In this document: positions 40,981 through 48,924 of the stretch, in pieces
How positions within the stretch are numbered: position 1 is the first letter of the stretch
Layout of the letters: the number at the start of each line of letters is the position of its first letter
Source: Lucinisca nassula
Taxonomy: Eukaryota > Mollusca > Bivalvia > Lucinida > Lucinidae
Reading direction: 5' to 3'
NCBI GenBank assembly: GCA_963580285.1
Contig: OY757011.1
Location: forward strand, 102,516,316-102,580,315
Length of the DNA: 64,000 bases
Made by a program: the position numbers and the translations under genes
The notes under the pieces: generated by a model
The model's input: only the letters and a program-made list of their open reading frames with translations
Told to the model about the DNA's origin: nothing
The model's database searches: none

Positions 40981-41028
40981 TGGCCCAGACTAGCTAGTTT
41001 CGACCAATAAGCCCTCATAAGTGACCTC
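40981..41028 (-). ncRNA. Hammerhead ribozyme, degenerate copy
   Basis: Minus strand: stem I side GGTCA; core CTTATGA (41015-41021), where CTGATGA is required; a weakened stem II; GAAA (40998-41001); short stem III and loop C-TAGCTA-G; and cleavage triplet GTC (40988-40990). The G-to-T change in the invariant core should abolish cleavage. Confidence 0.65.
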
Positions 41029-41216
41029 AACAGTTTCAAAATTCCACAATGAAAGGACAAGAAAATATAAACTACACTATGGTGAAGGGCTGGGAGACTT
41101 TTTACGGCTGCCACACATTCCCTTTAAATTAGCTGGTGAGTTAGATATGTCTGACAAAAGGGTTATCTTTTGGAAGCAAGAAAAACACCGTAGCAGGAAA
41201 AAGTATGGAGTGTTCT

Positions 41217-41262
41217 GGGCCAGACTAGCTAGTTTCGGCGAAATAGGCCTCATCAGTGATCC
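41217..41262 (-). ncRNA. Hammerhead ribozyme, type I, core intact
   Basis: Minus strand, 5' to 3': stem I GGATCA (41257-41262); core CTGATGA (41250-41256); stem II GGC/GCC around a 7-base loop; GAAA (41233-41236); minimal stem III C-TAGCTA-G; cleavage triplet GTC (41223-41225), with the cut expected after its C; and stem I partner TGGCCC (41217-41222) with one A-C mismatch and one wobble. All invariant core bases are present. The very short stem III is usual in metazoan retroelement hammerheads. Confidence 0.78.
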
Positions 41263-41312
41263 TCATATATGTTCAAACATCCTCAATGAAATCATTGATC
41301 CCATTTGACTTT

Positions 41313-41460
41313 TTAGCTCACCTGTCATGTTGTGACGAGGTGAGCTTTTGGGACAACATTTTATCGGCCGTGCTTGTGTGCGTGCGTGCGCCCGTCCATC
41401 TGTGCGTGCGTGCGTGCGTAAACGTTTTCTTCAAATTACATTTTCTCCTAAATCACTGAT
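41313..41460. repeat. AGCTCAC hairpin tag with GTGCGTGCG cluster
   Basis: AGCTCACCTGTCATGTTGTGACGAGGTGAGCT forms a hairpin (arms AGCTCACCT and AGGTGAGCT). A CGTGCGTGCG cluster and then AAATCACTGATTGGATTTTG follow. It lies just ahead of array block 2, as the similar tag at 37218 precedes block 1. Confidence 0.65.
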
Positions 41461-41589
41461 TGGATTTTGACCAAACTTCAAAGGAATGATCCTTAGGTGG
41501 ACCCCTTTCAAAGTTGTTCAAATGGTTCCAGTTCGTTGCACATCAAGGTCACAGGAGCTAAAAATAGTTTGTCTTCTTTTGCTGAAAAT

Positions 41590-42590
41590 TTAAAAAATCT
41601 TCTCTTATAATAAACCGCATGGCCCAGGTCTTTGATATTTGGTATGAAGCTTCATCTAGTGGACCTCTACCAAGACTGTTCAAATTATAGCCCTGGGGCC
41701 AAAAATGCCCCCGTCCCGGGGGCCTTTGGTTTTACATCGGCTTATATAGGGAAAATCTTTAAAAATCTTCTTCTCCCAGGTCTTTGATATTTGGTGTGAA
41801 GCTTCATCTAGTGGACCTCTATCAAGATTATACAAATTATAGCCCTAGGGCCATAAATGTCCCCGCCCCGGGATCCTTTGTTTTTTTTCATAGGCTTCCA
41901 CTTCTATTTTAATATAGGGAAAATAAAAAAACAAGTCCCAGGGCTTTGATATTTGGTATGAAGCTTCACCTAGTGGACCTCTACCAAGATTGTTCAATTT
42001 ATAGCCCTGGGGCCAAAAATGCCCCCGTCCCGGGGCCCTTTGGTTTTACAATAGACTGATATTGGGAAAATCTTTAAAAATCTCTTTCTCTGAAACTGCA
42101 AGGCCCAGTTCTTTGATATTTGATGTTAAGCTTCATCTGGTGGACCTCTATTACTATTGTTAAAATTATATGCCTTCAGCGCTAAAAATGCCCCCACCTG
42201 TGGGTATTTTGGTTTTTACATTGGGTTATACAGGGAAAATCTTAAAAATCTTCTTCGAAACTGCGTGGCCCAGGTCTTTGATATTTGGTGTGTAGCTAAA
42301 TCTAATGGACCTCTACCAAGATTGTTCAAATTATAGCCCTTGGGCCGAAAATGCCCCTGCCCCGGGGCCCTTCAGTTTTATATTGACTTATATAAGGAAA
42401 TTAAAAAAAATCTTCTACTCTGAAACCGCAAGGCCCAGGTCTTTGGTATTTGATGTGTAGCATTATCTAGTGGACCTCTATCAAAATTGTTGAAATTATA
42501 GCCCTAGGAAATAGAAGTCAACGCCATGAAAACGTTTGAAAAGCTTCTTGTTTGAAAGCAGAAGGCCCAGGTCTTTCACATTTTGTATGA
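41590..42590. repeat. 165-bp tandem array, block 2
   Basis: About six units of the block 1 family (CAGGTCTTTGATATTTGG, GTGGACCTCTACCAAGA, TTATAGCCCTGGGGCC), more diverged, interrupted on the right by SINE-A. No coding frame. Confidence 0.9.
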
Positions 42591-42905
42591 TAAGATTTGT
42601 TTGATTAGATGTTTAACGTCCTCGTCAACACTGTAAAGGTCATTTTGGAGATGTTGCTTCCAATTTTGTGGGACTTTTACCCGGCATTGAGATGAAATGA
42701 CTTCTCAAGCCCTGTCGCCCAATGAAACCAATAGAGTTTATTAGCATGGACGGTCTGCCTCGCACCGCGGTTCCTGGACAGGCTTAGATCCTCTAAGCGG
42801 TTTACCAGTACTAGTGTGCGGGTCGGATTCAGCTCTGCGTGGAAGCATCATGCAGCCCATATATTTCTTCAAGCCCCTATGGGCGGGGGCTGATATTTTG
42901 TATGA
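42580..42905 (-). mobile_element. SINE-A copy with 11-bp duplication inside the 165-bp array
   Basis: ATTTTGTATGA at 42580-42590 and 42895-42905 brackets a full-length reverse SINE-A, from AGATGTTTAACGTCCTCG to CCCCTATGGGCGGGGGC. The duplicated word belongs to the array unit, proving insertion into the array. Confidence 0.88.
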
Positions 42906-43204
42906 AGCTTCGTCTTATGAATTTCAACCAGGATTGTTCAAATTATATCCCTGGGGCCCAAAAATGGCCCCGCCCTCAAGTTTTATACAGATTTATGTAA
43001 GAAAAACCTTTAAATCATTACGAAAACATGCCTAAACAAATACATTGCCACCTTTATCGCCGAAAAAGTGAAAATTTCTTGATGAAAAATTGTGACATTT
43101 TTCTTATAACTGCTCAAAATATAGATTGTGGGCACACGTTAGAACCGCCTACTTGTTATCCTATGGATCAGGTGAGCAATCCAGGGCCATCATGGCCCTC
43201 TTGT
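42906..43204. repeat. 165-bp unit remainder and half fold-back
   Basis: Tail of the array to about 43020 (TTGTTCAAATTATATCCCTG). Then TAACTGCTCAAAATATAGAT and GGGCACACGTTAGAACCGCC at 43133, half of the GAACCGCC fold-back. No gene is seen. Confidence 0.6.
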
Positions 43205-43508
43205 TTTGTTTTTTCTGTTTGATGTGAGATTTAACGTCCCCGTCAACACTATTCAGATCATTTTTGAGACATTGTTTCCAATTTTGTGGAACTTTTACCC
43301 GACACTGAGACGAAAAGACATCTTAATCCCTGTAGCCCAATGAAACCAATAGGGTTTATAAGCATGGGCGGTCTGACTCGCACCGCTTTTCCTGGGCAGG
43401 CTTAGATCCTCCAAGCAGTTTACCAGTATTTGTGTGCAGTCGAATTCAGCTATGCATGGAAGCATCAGGCAGGCTATCTATTTCTTCAAGACTGGATGGG
43501 CGGGGGCC
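43205..43508 (-). mobile_element. SINE-A copy
   Basis: Complete reverse copy from GTGAGATTTAACGTCCCCGT to ACTGGATGGGCGGGGGCC, with several private substitutions. No clear flanking duplication was found. Confidence 0.82.
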
Positions 43509-44735
43509 GGCAAACGACAAGAAAACTATGATGAAGGGCAAAATATCAGTTAACCTAAATACGCAAAGCTTCTTAAATTTTGGGGCATTAACACAGAGTG
43601 GACCCAGATCAGATGCCACAGAACCTCATCACACGCCTATTTAAACTACCACCAAAGAATGAAATTTTTTAGACAAAAGTTTCTAATATTTTTCATGTTT
43701 CTGCTCAAAACAATCTATATTTTTTTTTTAGCAGATATAAGAAAAATAATGCTTACCCCTTTAAACCGCAGTTTTATTATGTAAAAGTTGGGTTTAATGG
43801 GGTGTAGATGCATTTTTTATGTAGGTGTGTTTCCATGATGAAGTGATAGATATGGGACGGTCGGATCAAAACTAAATCTATTCATTCTGATTTGTGTTGT
43901 TCGGTTTCAGTCCTTGCCGTTTAAAATGGCATCTCACATGCTGATGCCATTACTGCAACCTACACCAGTTTCCATATAACTCTTAATTGTTTATTTATTT
44001 ATTAAATAATTTATTTCCCTGTTTATTTACTTACCCATTACGATGACACACCCGTGTAACATACTGCAATCTTTCATATCTGATGAATATGTATGATACT
44101 TTTTTATTTTTACTCGTTAGAACCGCTTCTTTGAGGCGGTTCTAACGAGTACCCACAACTTAAGTATAGGAAAAGAAATAAAAAAATAATGTATACCCAT
44201 GTAAACCCCAGTCTTCGCTATATAAAGTGGGGTGTAGAGGGGACTTGTTAGCGTGATGTCTTGCCACGTATTGCATTTGAATTAATGATGGACCGTAATA
44301 ACAATTCACCAAAAAAAAAAATGCAGAGAAATCTTACAGGTGAGACATCTGGCAGCAATAAACTCTCCACAGCATATCATATTGCCCTAAGACCAATTTA
44401 ACATGTTTTGTTTAGATAACAGAGCAGATAAGAAATCGCTCCTCATGATATAAAACTTCAGACTGTAGGGAAAACCTTTAAAAATCTCCTTTTCTGAAAC
44501 CAGAATATTAAAAACTTTTTCCTTAATTATAACCAGCTGTCCACCTTATCTATTTCTATATGTTGTATCATTAATAAAAGAGAGAGAAGGTAGGTGGTGG
44601 TGGTGGAAAAAATACAAATCTGGCTGGTTTTCTTCAGTGTAGGCAACCTATAATATCCTATATTTCTGACCGCTAGATACCTATTTTTCTGGACCTTACC
44701 TATATTTTTGCCTCCTAATATCACTTGACGCCCTG
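43509..44735. other. Right interior of the 7.8-kb unit
   Basis: It contains GGACCCAGATCAGATGCC (43597), a repeated module AAACC(C/G)CAGT…TATAAAGTGGGGTGTAGA seen at 43770-43810 and 44200-44235, the perfect 16-bp fold-back at 44111-44151, and the TATAGGT-rich right end. No gene is seen. Confidence 0.5.
44111..44151. repeat. Fold-back element, perfect 16-bp stem
   Basis: TACTCGTTAGAACCGC (44111-44126) pairs exactly with GCGGTTCTAACGAGTA (44136-44151), 9-base loop. Same family as 39367-39425. Confidence 0.9.
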
Positions 44736-44741
44736 CTCTGG

Positions 44742-45114
44742 TTAGAGCTAGGGACTAACTTCCAATATCACAGGTCCTGCTGTATGAATGTCATTTGACG
44801 TGTCATCAGTTACAATTCTGATTCTGATTTACCAGTATTGACATAGGTCAGCTTGTGTCTTTATATCGCGAAAACATATAATTTTGACCCATTTAAACTC
44901 CTTTTATATGGTAAAACTGGGGTTTACAGGGGTGTATTTTATTTTTTCTTATTTCTGCCTACACATAGATTGTGGATCTCGTTTGAACCGCCTCGTCTTA
45001 CTATTCTATCGCATACCCACAATCTATCTTTTGAGCAGAAATAAGAAAAAATATCAGAATTTTTGTTTGAAAATTTTAAATTTTTGGTGGTAAAATTGTC
45101 AATAGGCGTGTTTT
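44742..45114. other. Spacer with degenerate fold-back
   Basis: 44967-45026 resembles the GAACCGCC fold-back (AGATTGTGGATCTCG … GCATACCCACAATCT). Upstream, AACTGGGGTTTACAGGGGTG matches the module seen at 43770. No gene is seen. Confidence 0.5.
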
Positions 45115-45520
45115 CGTAATAATTTGGACAGCAACAATCCCGACCACATTATATGCTCAACTCACCTCGGCATAAAATGTTTACTGCTCGCAAAGCTAAA
45201 TATTCCAGAAAAAGGCATCGTTCGTAGATAAGAAGAAAATAATTTGTACTTATCATAAATTTTAAAGTGCCAGTAATGTTTGTCATGAGCGGAACAAAAT
45301 TAATGTGCAGTTGCGTTAAGCATGAAAAAAAAAGTTTAAAACCTCAGTACTTGGAAACGAACATCATTATCTTTAAAATTAACCTTTGGTCACTCACTCT
45401 GGGTCTGTAGTGAGCCCATTCTCTTACTCTTGTTCGCAAACGGCTTTCCTTGCTGACAGCGCTGTTCACGTGACTATATATGAGCTTCCGTTTTTACTCC
45501 TACAGCCGCTTTTGGCATAC
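45115..45520. repeat. Rep-A-related copy 4
   Basis: Aligns with 28870-29240 (CGGCATAAAATGTTTACTGC, AAAGGCATCGTTCG, TTAAAGTGCCAGTAATGTTT, CTGACAGCGCTGTTCACG). No coding frame. Confidence 0.75.
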
Positions 45521-45559
45521 ACAATACTAATACGAGCAAATATGATGTATATTTTCTTA

Positions 45560-46140
45560 TCAAGGGAGTCGAAAGTCTTGGTGAGATTCAGTTTTTGATA
45601 AGGAGCGGTTATTCACTAGCATAGATTCTGCCTCCCTGGAAGCCTCTCTGGCTAGACGGTCTGCTTCCTCATTACCTTTGATGTCAGCATGACCAGGTGT
45701 CAGGTATGTTTTGTTGTCTAAAGTCTGTAAACTGTTCCGCCTCCGCTAATCGCGACTTGGAGAAATGGATTGGGCAGCATGATGCTTCCACGCAGAGCTA
45801 AAACCGACTGCACATGGGTACTGGTAAACCGCTTAGAGGTTCTAAATCTGTCCAGGAAAAGTGGTGCGGGTAGGACCGACTATGCATATAAACCGTGTTG
45901 GTTTCATTGGGCGGCAGGGCTTGAGATGTCATTTCATCTCAGTGGAGGCCAACGTCTCCAAAATGACCTATACAGTCTTGACGGGGACGTTAAGCAATCA
46001 AATCAAATCAAATCAAAAGGGTCTGTCAACTGTTGTGTGATTTTTGTTTTGGCTGTGTGCTAATGGTGGAATCCCCAACCAAGTGTAAATCGACCAACAG
46101 ATGACATACTGTCAGACAGTATGGGTACTTCGTGGAAGCT
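45560..46140 (-). pseudogene. LINE RNase H remnant, split by SINE-A
   Basis: On the minus strand the upstream part, 46020-46130, reads ILSDSMSSVGRFTLGWGFHH then a stop. The downstream part, 45560-45727, reads QTLDNKTYLTPGHADIKGNE, then EADRLAREASREAES, ending at a TGA at 45560-45562. The SDSxS and TPGHxxxxGNExAD blocks are the conserved second half of RNase H, closely parallel to the I-like LINE here (FSDSQSAIGLFTLGWE; TPGHSENKGNELAD). A SINE-A inserted between them has a 14-bp near-perfect duplication. Stops and the insertion make it dead. It is probably unrelated to the neighbouring CR1-like RT, which belongs to a group usually lacking RNase H. Confidence 0.75.
45729..46033 (+). mobile_element. 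SINE-A copy in the RNase H remnant
   Basis: GTCTGTAAACTGTT on the left (about 45729-45742) and GTCTGTCAACTGTT on the right (about 46020-46033) flank a plus-orientation SINE-A with a tail of four AATCA units. The flanks differ at one base. The best-preserved (AATC)n tail in the window. Confidence 0.85.
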
Positions 46141-46324
46141 TTTTTTTATGCAGTATTTTTTTCTGATGTCAGCCATATCACCTAAAAGTATTGACTGTTG
46201 TTTAATTTTGATGCCCTTGTTTGAGTTGAAGTAGTCACAGGGGTCAAGTATTTATCTTTATTAAGAGACACTGTATCCGAGTGTATCTTTTAAAAGAAGG
46301 TTAAAGAGTACTGCTCACTGCGGG

Positions 46325-47400
46325 CCTCCAACGATGGCCATTCCAGCTTATCGAGCATTTCGCCAACACTCCTTCTGTTCCGCCATCGCCTGTAGGTCCA
46401 TCGGGCAGCCGTCCTCTGAACATTCTCAACCTGTTGGATCTGAGTTTTAACATGGGGGTGTCATCCGTTCAGTCTGATCATAGTCTTCGTTGTGCGCTCT
46501 AAGGATAGCTAAGGCTAAATGCTCCTTCATGCAGCAAGAGAAGTCTCTGGTTAGACTATATGGATGCGCAGGCTGATCTGAGTCTTCGATGGGCGCACGT
46601 CTTATTGTTGGTTTTGTCGTGCGCTGGCTCAGGTGCTGATGTAGTGAGTAGTCGAATTTAATCTTGCCGTGACACCCTCATTGAATGGCATTTGGCCACA
46701 TTGAACTTCATTTGCAAATCGGCCTCCCAACGTGCTAGGGTATCCAGGTCATCTTGTAAGATAAGGCAGTCAGAAGAAGTATATATATTCCTATACAAAA
46801 CACAATCATCAGCAAACAAACGAACAGATGATCTGATGTTATCCGGAAGATCATTGACAAATATCAAGAAAAGGACCGGTCCTAGTACCGAACCTTGTGG
46901 GACACCAGACAAATCAGGGACTGGATCCGACGCTTGGCCACCAAGTACAACTTGTTGTGAGCGTCCAGAGAGCCATGACCTAATCCACTTTAGTGTGTAA
47001 CCTCTTGTCCCATAATGATCCAGTTTATACAATAGCCTCCTGTGAAGTACCTCGTCGAAGGCCTTAGCAAAATCCATGATAATTAGGTAAGCCAGTCAGT
47101 CTGTGGCCACGATTAATGGCCCCATCCAGATTGCTCACTATGTCATGGTAGAATTGAACCAATTGAGTTTCAAAAGATCTTCGACATCGGAAACCGTGTT
47201 GACAGTCAGCAAGAATGCTTTCAGAGGCTAGGTGATTGTTGATGTTGCTAACTACTATATGCTTTAGGGTTTTGCAATAGATATATGTGAGCGTCACCGG
47301 TTTGTAGTTTGCAACATCATATTTTTATCCTTTCTTAAAGACCGGGGTAACCTTTGCTTGTCGCCAGTCATCTGGTACAGTGCCATGAGCAAGTGATTCA
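46325..47400 (-). pseudogene. Jockey/CR1-like LINE RT, frameshifted and MITE-interrupted
   Basis: On the minus strand from 47400: NESLAHGTVPDDWRQAKVTP, then VTLTYIYCKTLKHIVVS and ADCQHGFRCRRSFETQL. A frameshift near 47070-47085 precedes the intact run to 46658: MDFAKAFDEVLHRRLL, SGVPQGSVLGPVLFLIFVND, the catalytic RLFADDCVLY and MKFNVAKCHSM. A MITE follows at 46466-46632. The frame then resumes with KTQIQQVENVQRTAARWTY, RRWRNRRSVGEMLDKLEWPS (46330-46450), the C-terminal block. FADD replaces YADD, which is common. No endonuclease is visible. It is a dead 5'-truncated copy. Confidence 0.82.
46466..46632. mobile_element. MITE copy (TGAGCCAGCGC family), partial
   Basis: The right end TGGTTTTGTCGTGCGCTGGC with TCA and the interior GGATGCGCAGGCTGATCTGA match 33727-33966. 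The left end is diverged or lost. It lies between two collinear parts of the RT pseudogene, confirming insertion. Confidence 0.75.
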
Positions 47401-47403
47401 TTG

Positions 47404-47445
47404 AAGATAATAATAATAATAATAATAATAATAATTATAATACAG
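47404..47445. repeat. (AAT)n microsatellite
   Basis: About 12 AAT units with an AATTAT interruption. Confidence 0.92.
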
Positions 47446-47648
47446 GTTGTCCAAAGTTATGATTCTGGTGTTTTGCATGTCGTGTTTTACATGTGTGATT
47501 TTCAAGAAAACATATCAAATACAGAGAGGACATTAGTAGACGGTAGAAAAGGTTATGTTGAATGTTCAAAGGCCAATAACACCAAGAGTAAACATTCACC
47601 TTATTTGCATTATCTGCTGGTTCCTAGTCTGAAGGTTATCAGCGTTCG

Positions 47649-47711
47649 AAAAACAGGTAACCAGATCCCCCTGACATTGAAAGGTCAGGGGGGGTCTGGT
47701 TACCTGTTTTT
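47649..47711. repeat. 28-bp near-perfect hairpin
   Basis: Arm 47649-47675 (AAAAACAGGTAACCAGATCC…) pairs with 47684-47711 with one mismatch/bulge; the loop is about 8 bases. It looks like a small fold-back element. Confidence 0.88.
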
Positions 47712-47797
47712 TCCAATATTGACAATGTGCAAGCTAGGAGCCAGCAAATAGTGCAAATATGGTGAATGCACTTGTTCTGCACATCGTCTCATGGTCT

Positions 47798-47879
47798 CTA
47801 CAGTATATAATTGCAACACTATGACCTTGTCGGGAACAGTCCTTCGTGGGCACACACTGTCCGTGTTGGGGACATTGCA
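47798..47879 (+). repeat. Inverted-repeat arm flanking the minisatellite, left
   Basis: CTACAGTATATAATTGCAAC … ATGACCTTGTCGGGAACAGT … ACTGTCCGTGTTGGGGACAT is repeated in inverse at 61254-61342, beyond the 42-bp array. The words GGAACAGTCC and GTCCGTGTTGGGGA resemble the inverse of the array unit. Confidence 0.85.
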
Positions 47880-48727
47880 TTTTTGTTGAATAGTTGGCGT
47901 GTCATACTAAGTTATTTATAAGACTTTCAAGGGGCGTAACAAATCAAAACAAACAAAAAAATCAACACTCTGCATATTTTGCAATAGTTTGGTTAATCAC
48001 TTTAATTTTGATTAAAGGATTTCAATTAAAAAATACATAAAAATATGCCTAACATAAAGTTTTATGAATCTATTCCAGTTTGTATTGGTGACAAAATATT
48101 TGCTGGTAATAAACCTTTTCATAGTTGAAATTATTTTGATACTAATACTAAGTTGCGGTCCTCCGCGAAAGAAGCCACCTAACTCCCAATCGGCTAGGCT
48201 AACTGATAACTGTCAAGCAGACAGGAGTCAGCATATTGGCAGCCTATGGAAAAGACCTACAACTAATCCCAGCTGGCGAACTGGGGTATCCCCTTATGTG
48301 CCCTTGGCGCCCTGTTACCTTAAAAACATTCGTCAAGGCATCTATTTATTTTGCATCAGGACAAAGAAGAAGAAGAACGTTTAATTCGAAGGGATGTTTT
48401 TTATTGTATCGTGATCCCAAATGAATATCAAAGGAGTCAGTAAAATGTCCATTTAAAGAAGCTAATTAAGAATCAATTAGTCCTTACAAAAGAAACATTC
48501 TGACTAAAAGACAAAAATTATTCTATTGTGGAAGCAGGCTACAAACCGCATACAAATCCATGCACTTTCCACTTGTCTGGAGCAAAATAATCCGTAATCA
48601 AAATTTGCCGCATGACGTTAAATTAAACTGGAAATTTCTTCTGACGTAACGTCAACTTTCAACGTCATTTTCCACGTTTTACGCTGATACTCGTAACCGC
48701 TGATACTCGTTTTCAGCATTTCTTTTA
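47880..48727. other. Spacer before hammerhead
   Basis: No gene is supported. It contains repeated GCTGATACTCGT words at 48681-48713. Confidence 0.45.
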
Positions 48728-48773
48728 GGGCTACTGATGAGGCCTTGATGGCCGAAACAAGCTTGTCTGGCCC
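48728..48773 (+). ncRNA. Hammerhead ribozyme, type I, canonical
   Basis: 5' to 3': stem I GGGCTA (48728-48733); core CTGATGA (48734-48740); stem II GGCC/GGCC around TTGAT (48741-48753); GAAA (48754-48757); minimal stem III C-AAGCTT-G; cleavage triplet GTC (48765-48767), with the cut expected between 48767 and 48768; and stem I partner TGGCCC (48768-48773), pairing all six positions with one U-G wobble. Every invariant base is present. Metazoan hammerheads of this form belong to Penelope-like or retrozyme retroelements. It is a single copy here, with no tandem partner seen nearby. Confidence 0.88.
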
Positions 48774-48782
48774 AAACAACAA

Positions 48783-48924
48783 ATGGATTCTGCTATTTTC
48801 GTTTTTGAATGCGTTCATGGTTCTCAAAGGGCATCCCTTGTAGCCTTATTTAATACACATGATTTAAAGCAAACTAGACATTTGAACAATTTCCTGCAAT
48901 TGTTTTTAGCGATTGGTGGATTCT
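48783..48924 (+). pseudogene. Possible LINE C-terminal scrap
   Basis: The plus-strand frame FVFECVHGSQRASLVALFNT, then HDLKQTRHLNNFLQL resembles the C-terminal region of jockey/CR1-type ORFs (…FKCxxGxAPxYLxxLF…H…TR). The match is by general pattern only and could be accidental. It lies between the hammerhead and the 42-bp array. Confidence 0.25.

Larger units (their letters stand above)
40900..41270 (-). mobile_element. Hammerhead-bearing tandem dimer (retrozyme-like), 235-245 bp period
   Basis: Two head-to-tail copies: the words GGTTATCCTTTGGAAGCAAG (40916) and GGTTATCTTTTGGAAGCAAG (41161), ACACCG and GGCC(C)AGACTAGCTAGTTTCG recur with 235-245 bp spacing. Each copy carries a hammerhead motif on the minus strand. 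Tandem dimers with type I hammerheads are the hallmark of metazoan retrozymes and of Penelope-like element repeats, where self-cleavage yields unit-length RNAs. No RT frame is attached here, as expected for a non-autonomous form. Confidence 0.7.
36933..44735. mobile_element. 7.8-kb unit with CAGGGCGTCAAGT inverted ends
   Basis: The 13-bp end CAGGGCGTCAAGT at 36933-36945 is repeated inverted at 44723-44735. The 6-bp CTCTGG sits directly outside both ends (36927-36932 and 44736-44741), consistent with a target duplication. Next to each end is a cluster of ACCTATA/TATAGGT words (36946-37020 and 44645-44710). Inside are the 165-bp arrays, SINEs, an RTE-like fragment and the hammerhead dimer. No transposase of its own is recognised. 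The CAGGG ends recall hAT, but hAT duplications are 8 bp, so the superfamily is open. Confidence 0.65.

Noticed and set aside
48060..48430. Host gene exon candidates (106- and 62-residue frames)
   Set aside because: No recognisable domain, no splice-site pattern and low-complexity ends. Cannot be supported.
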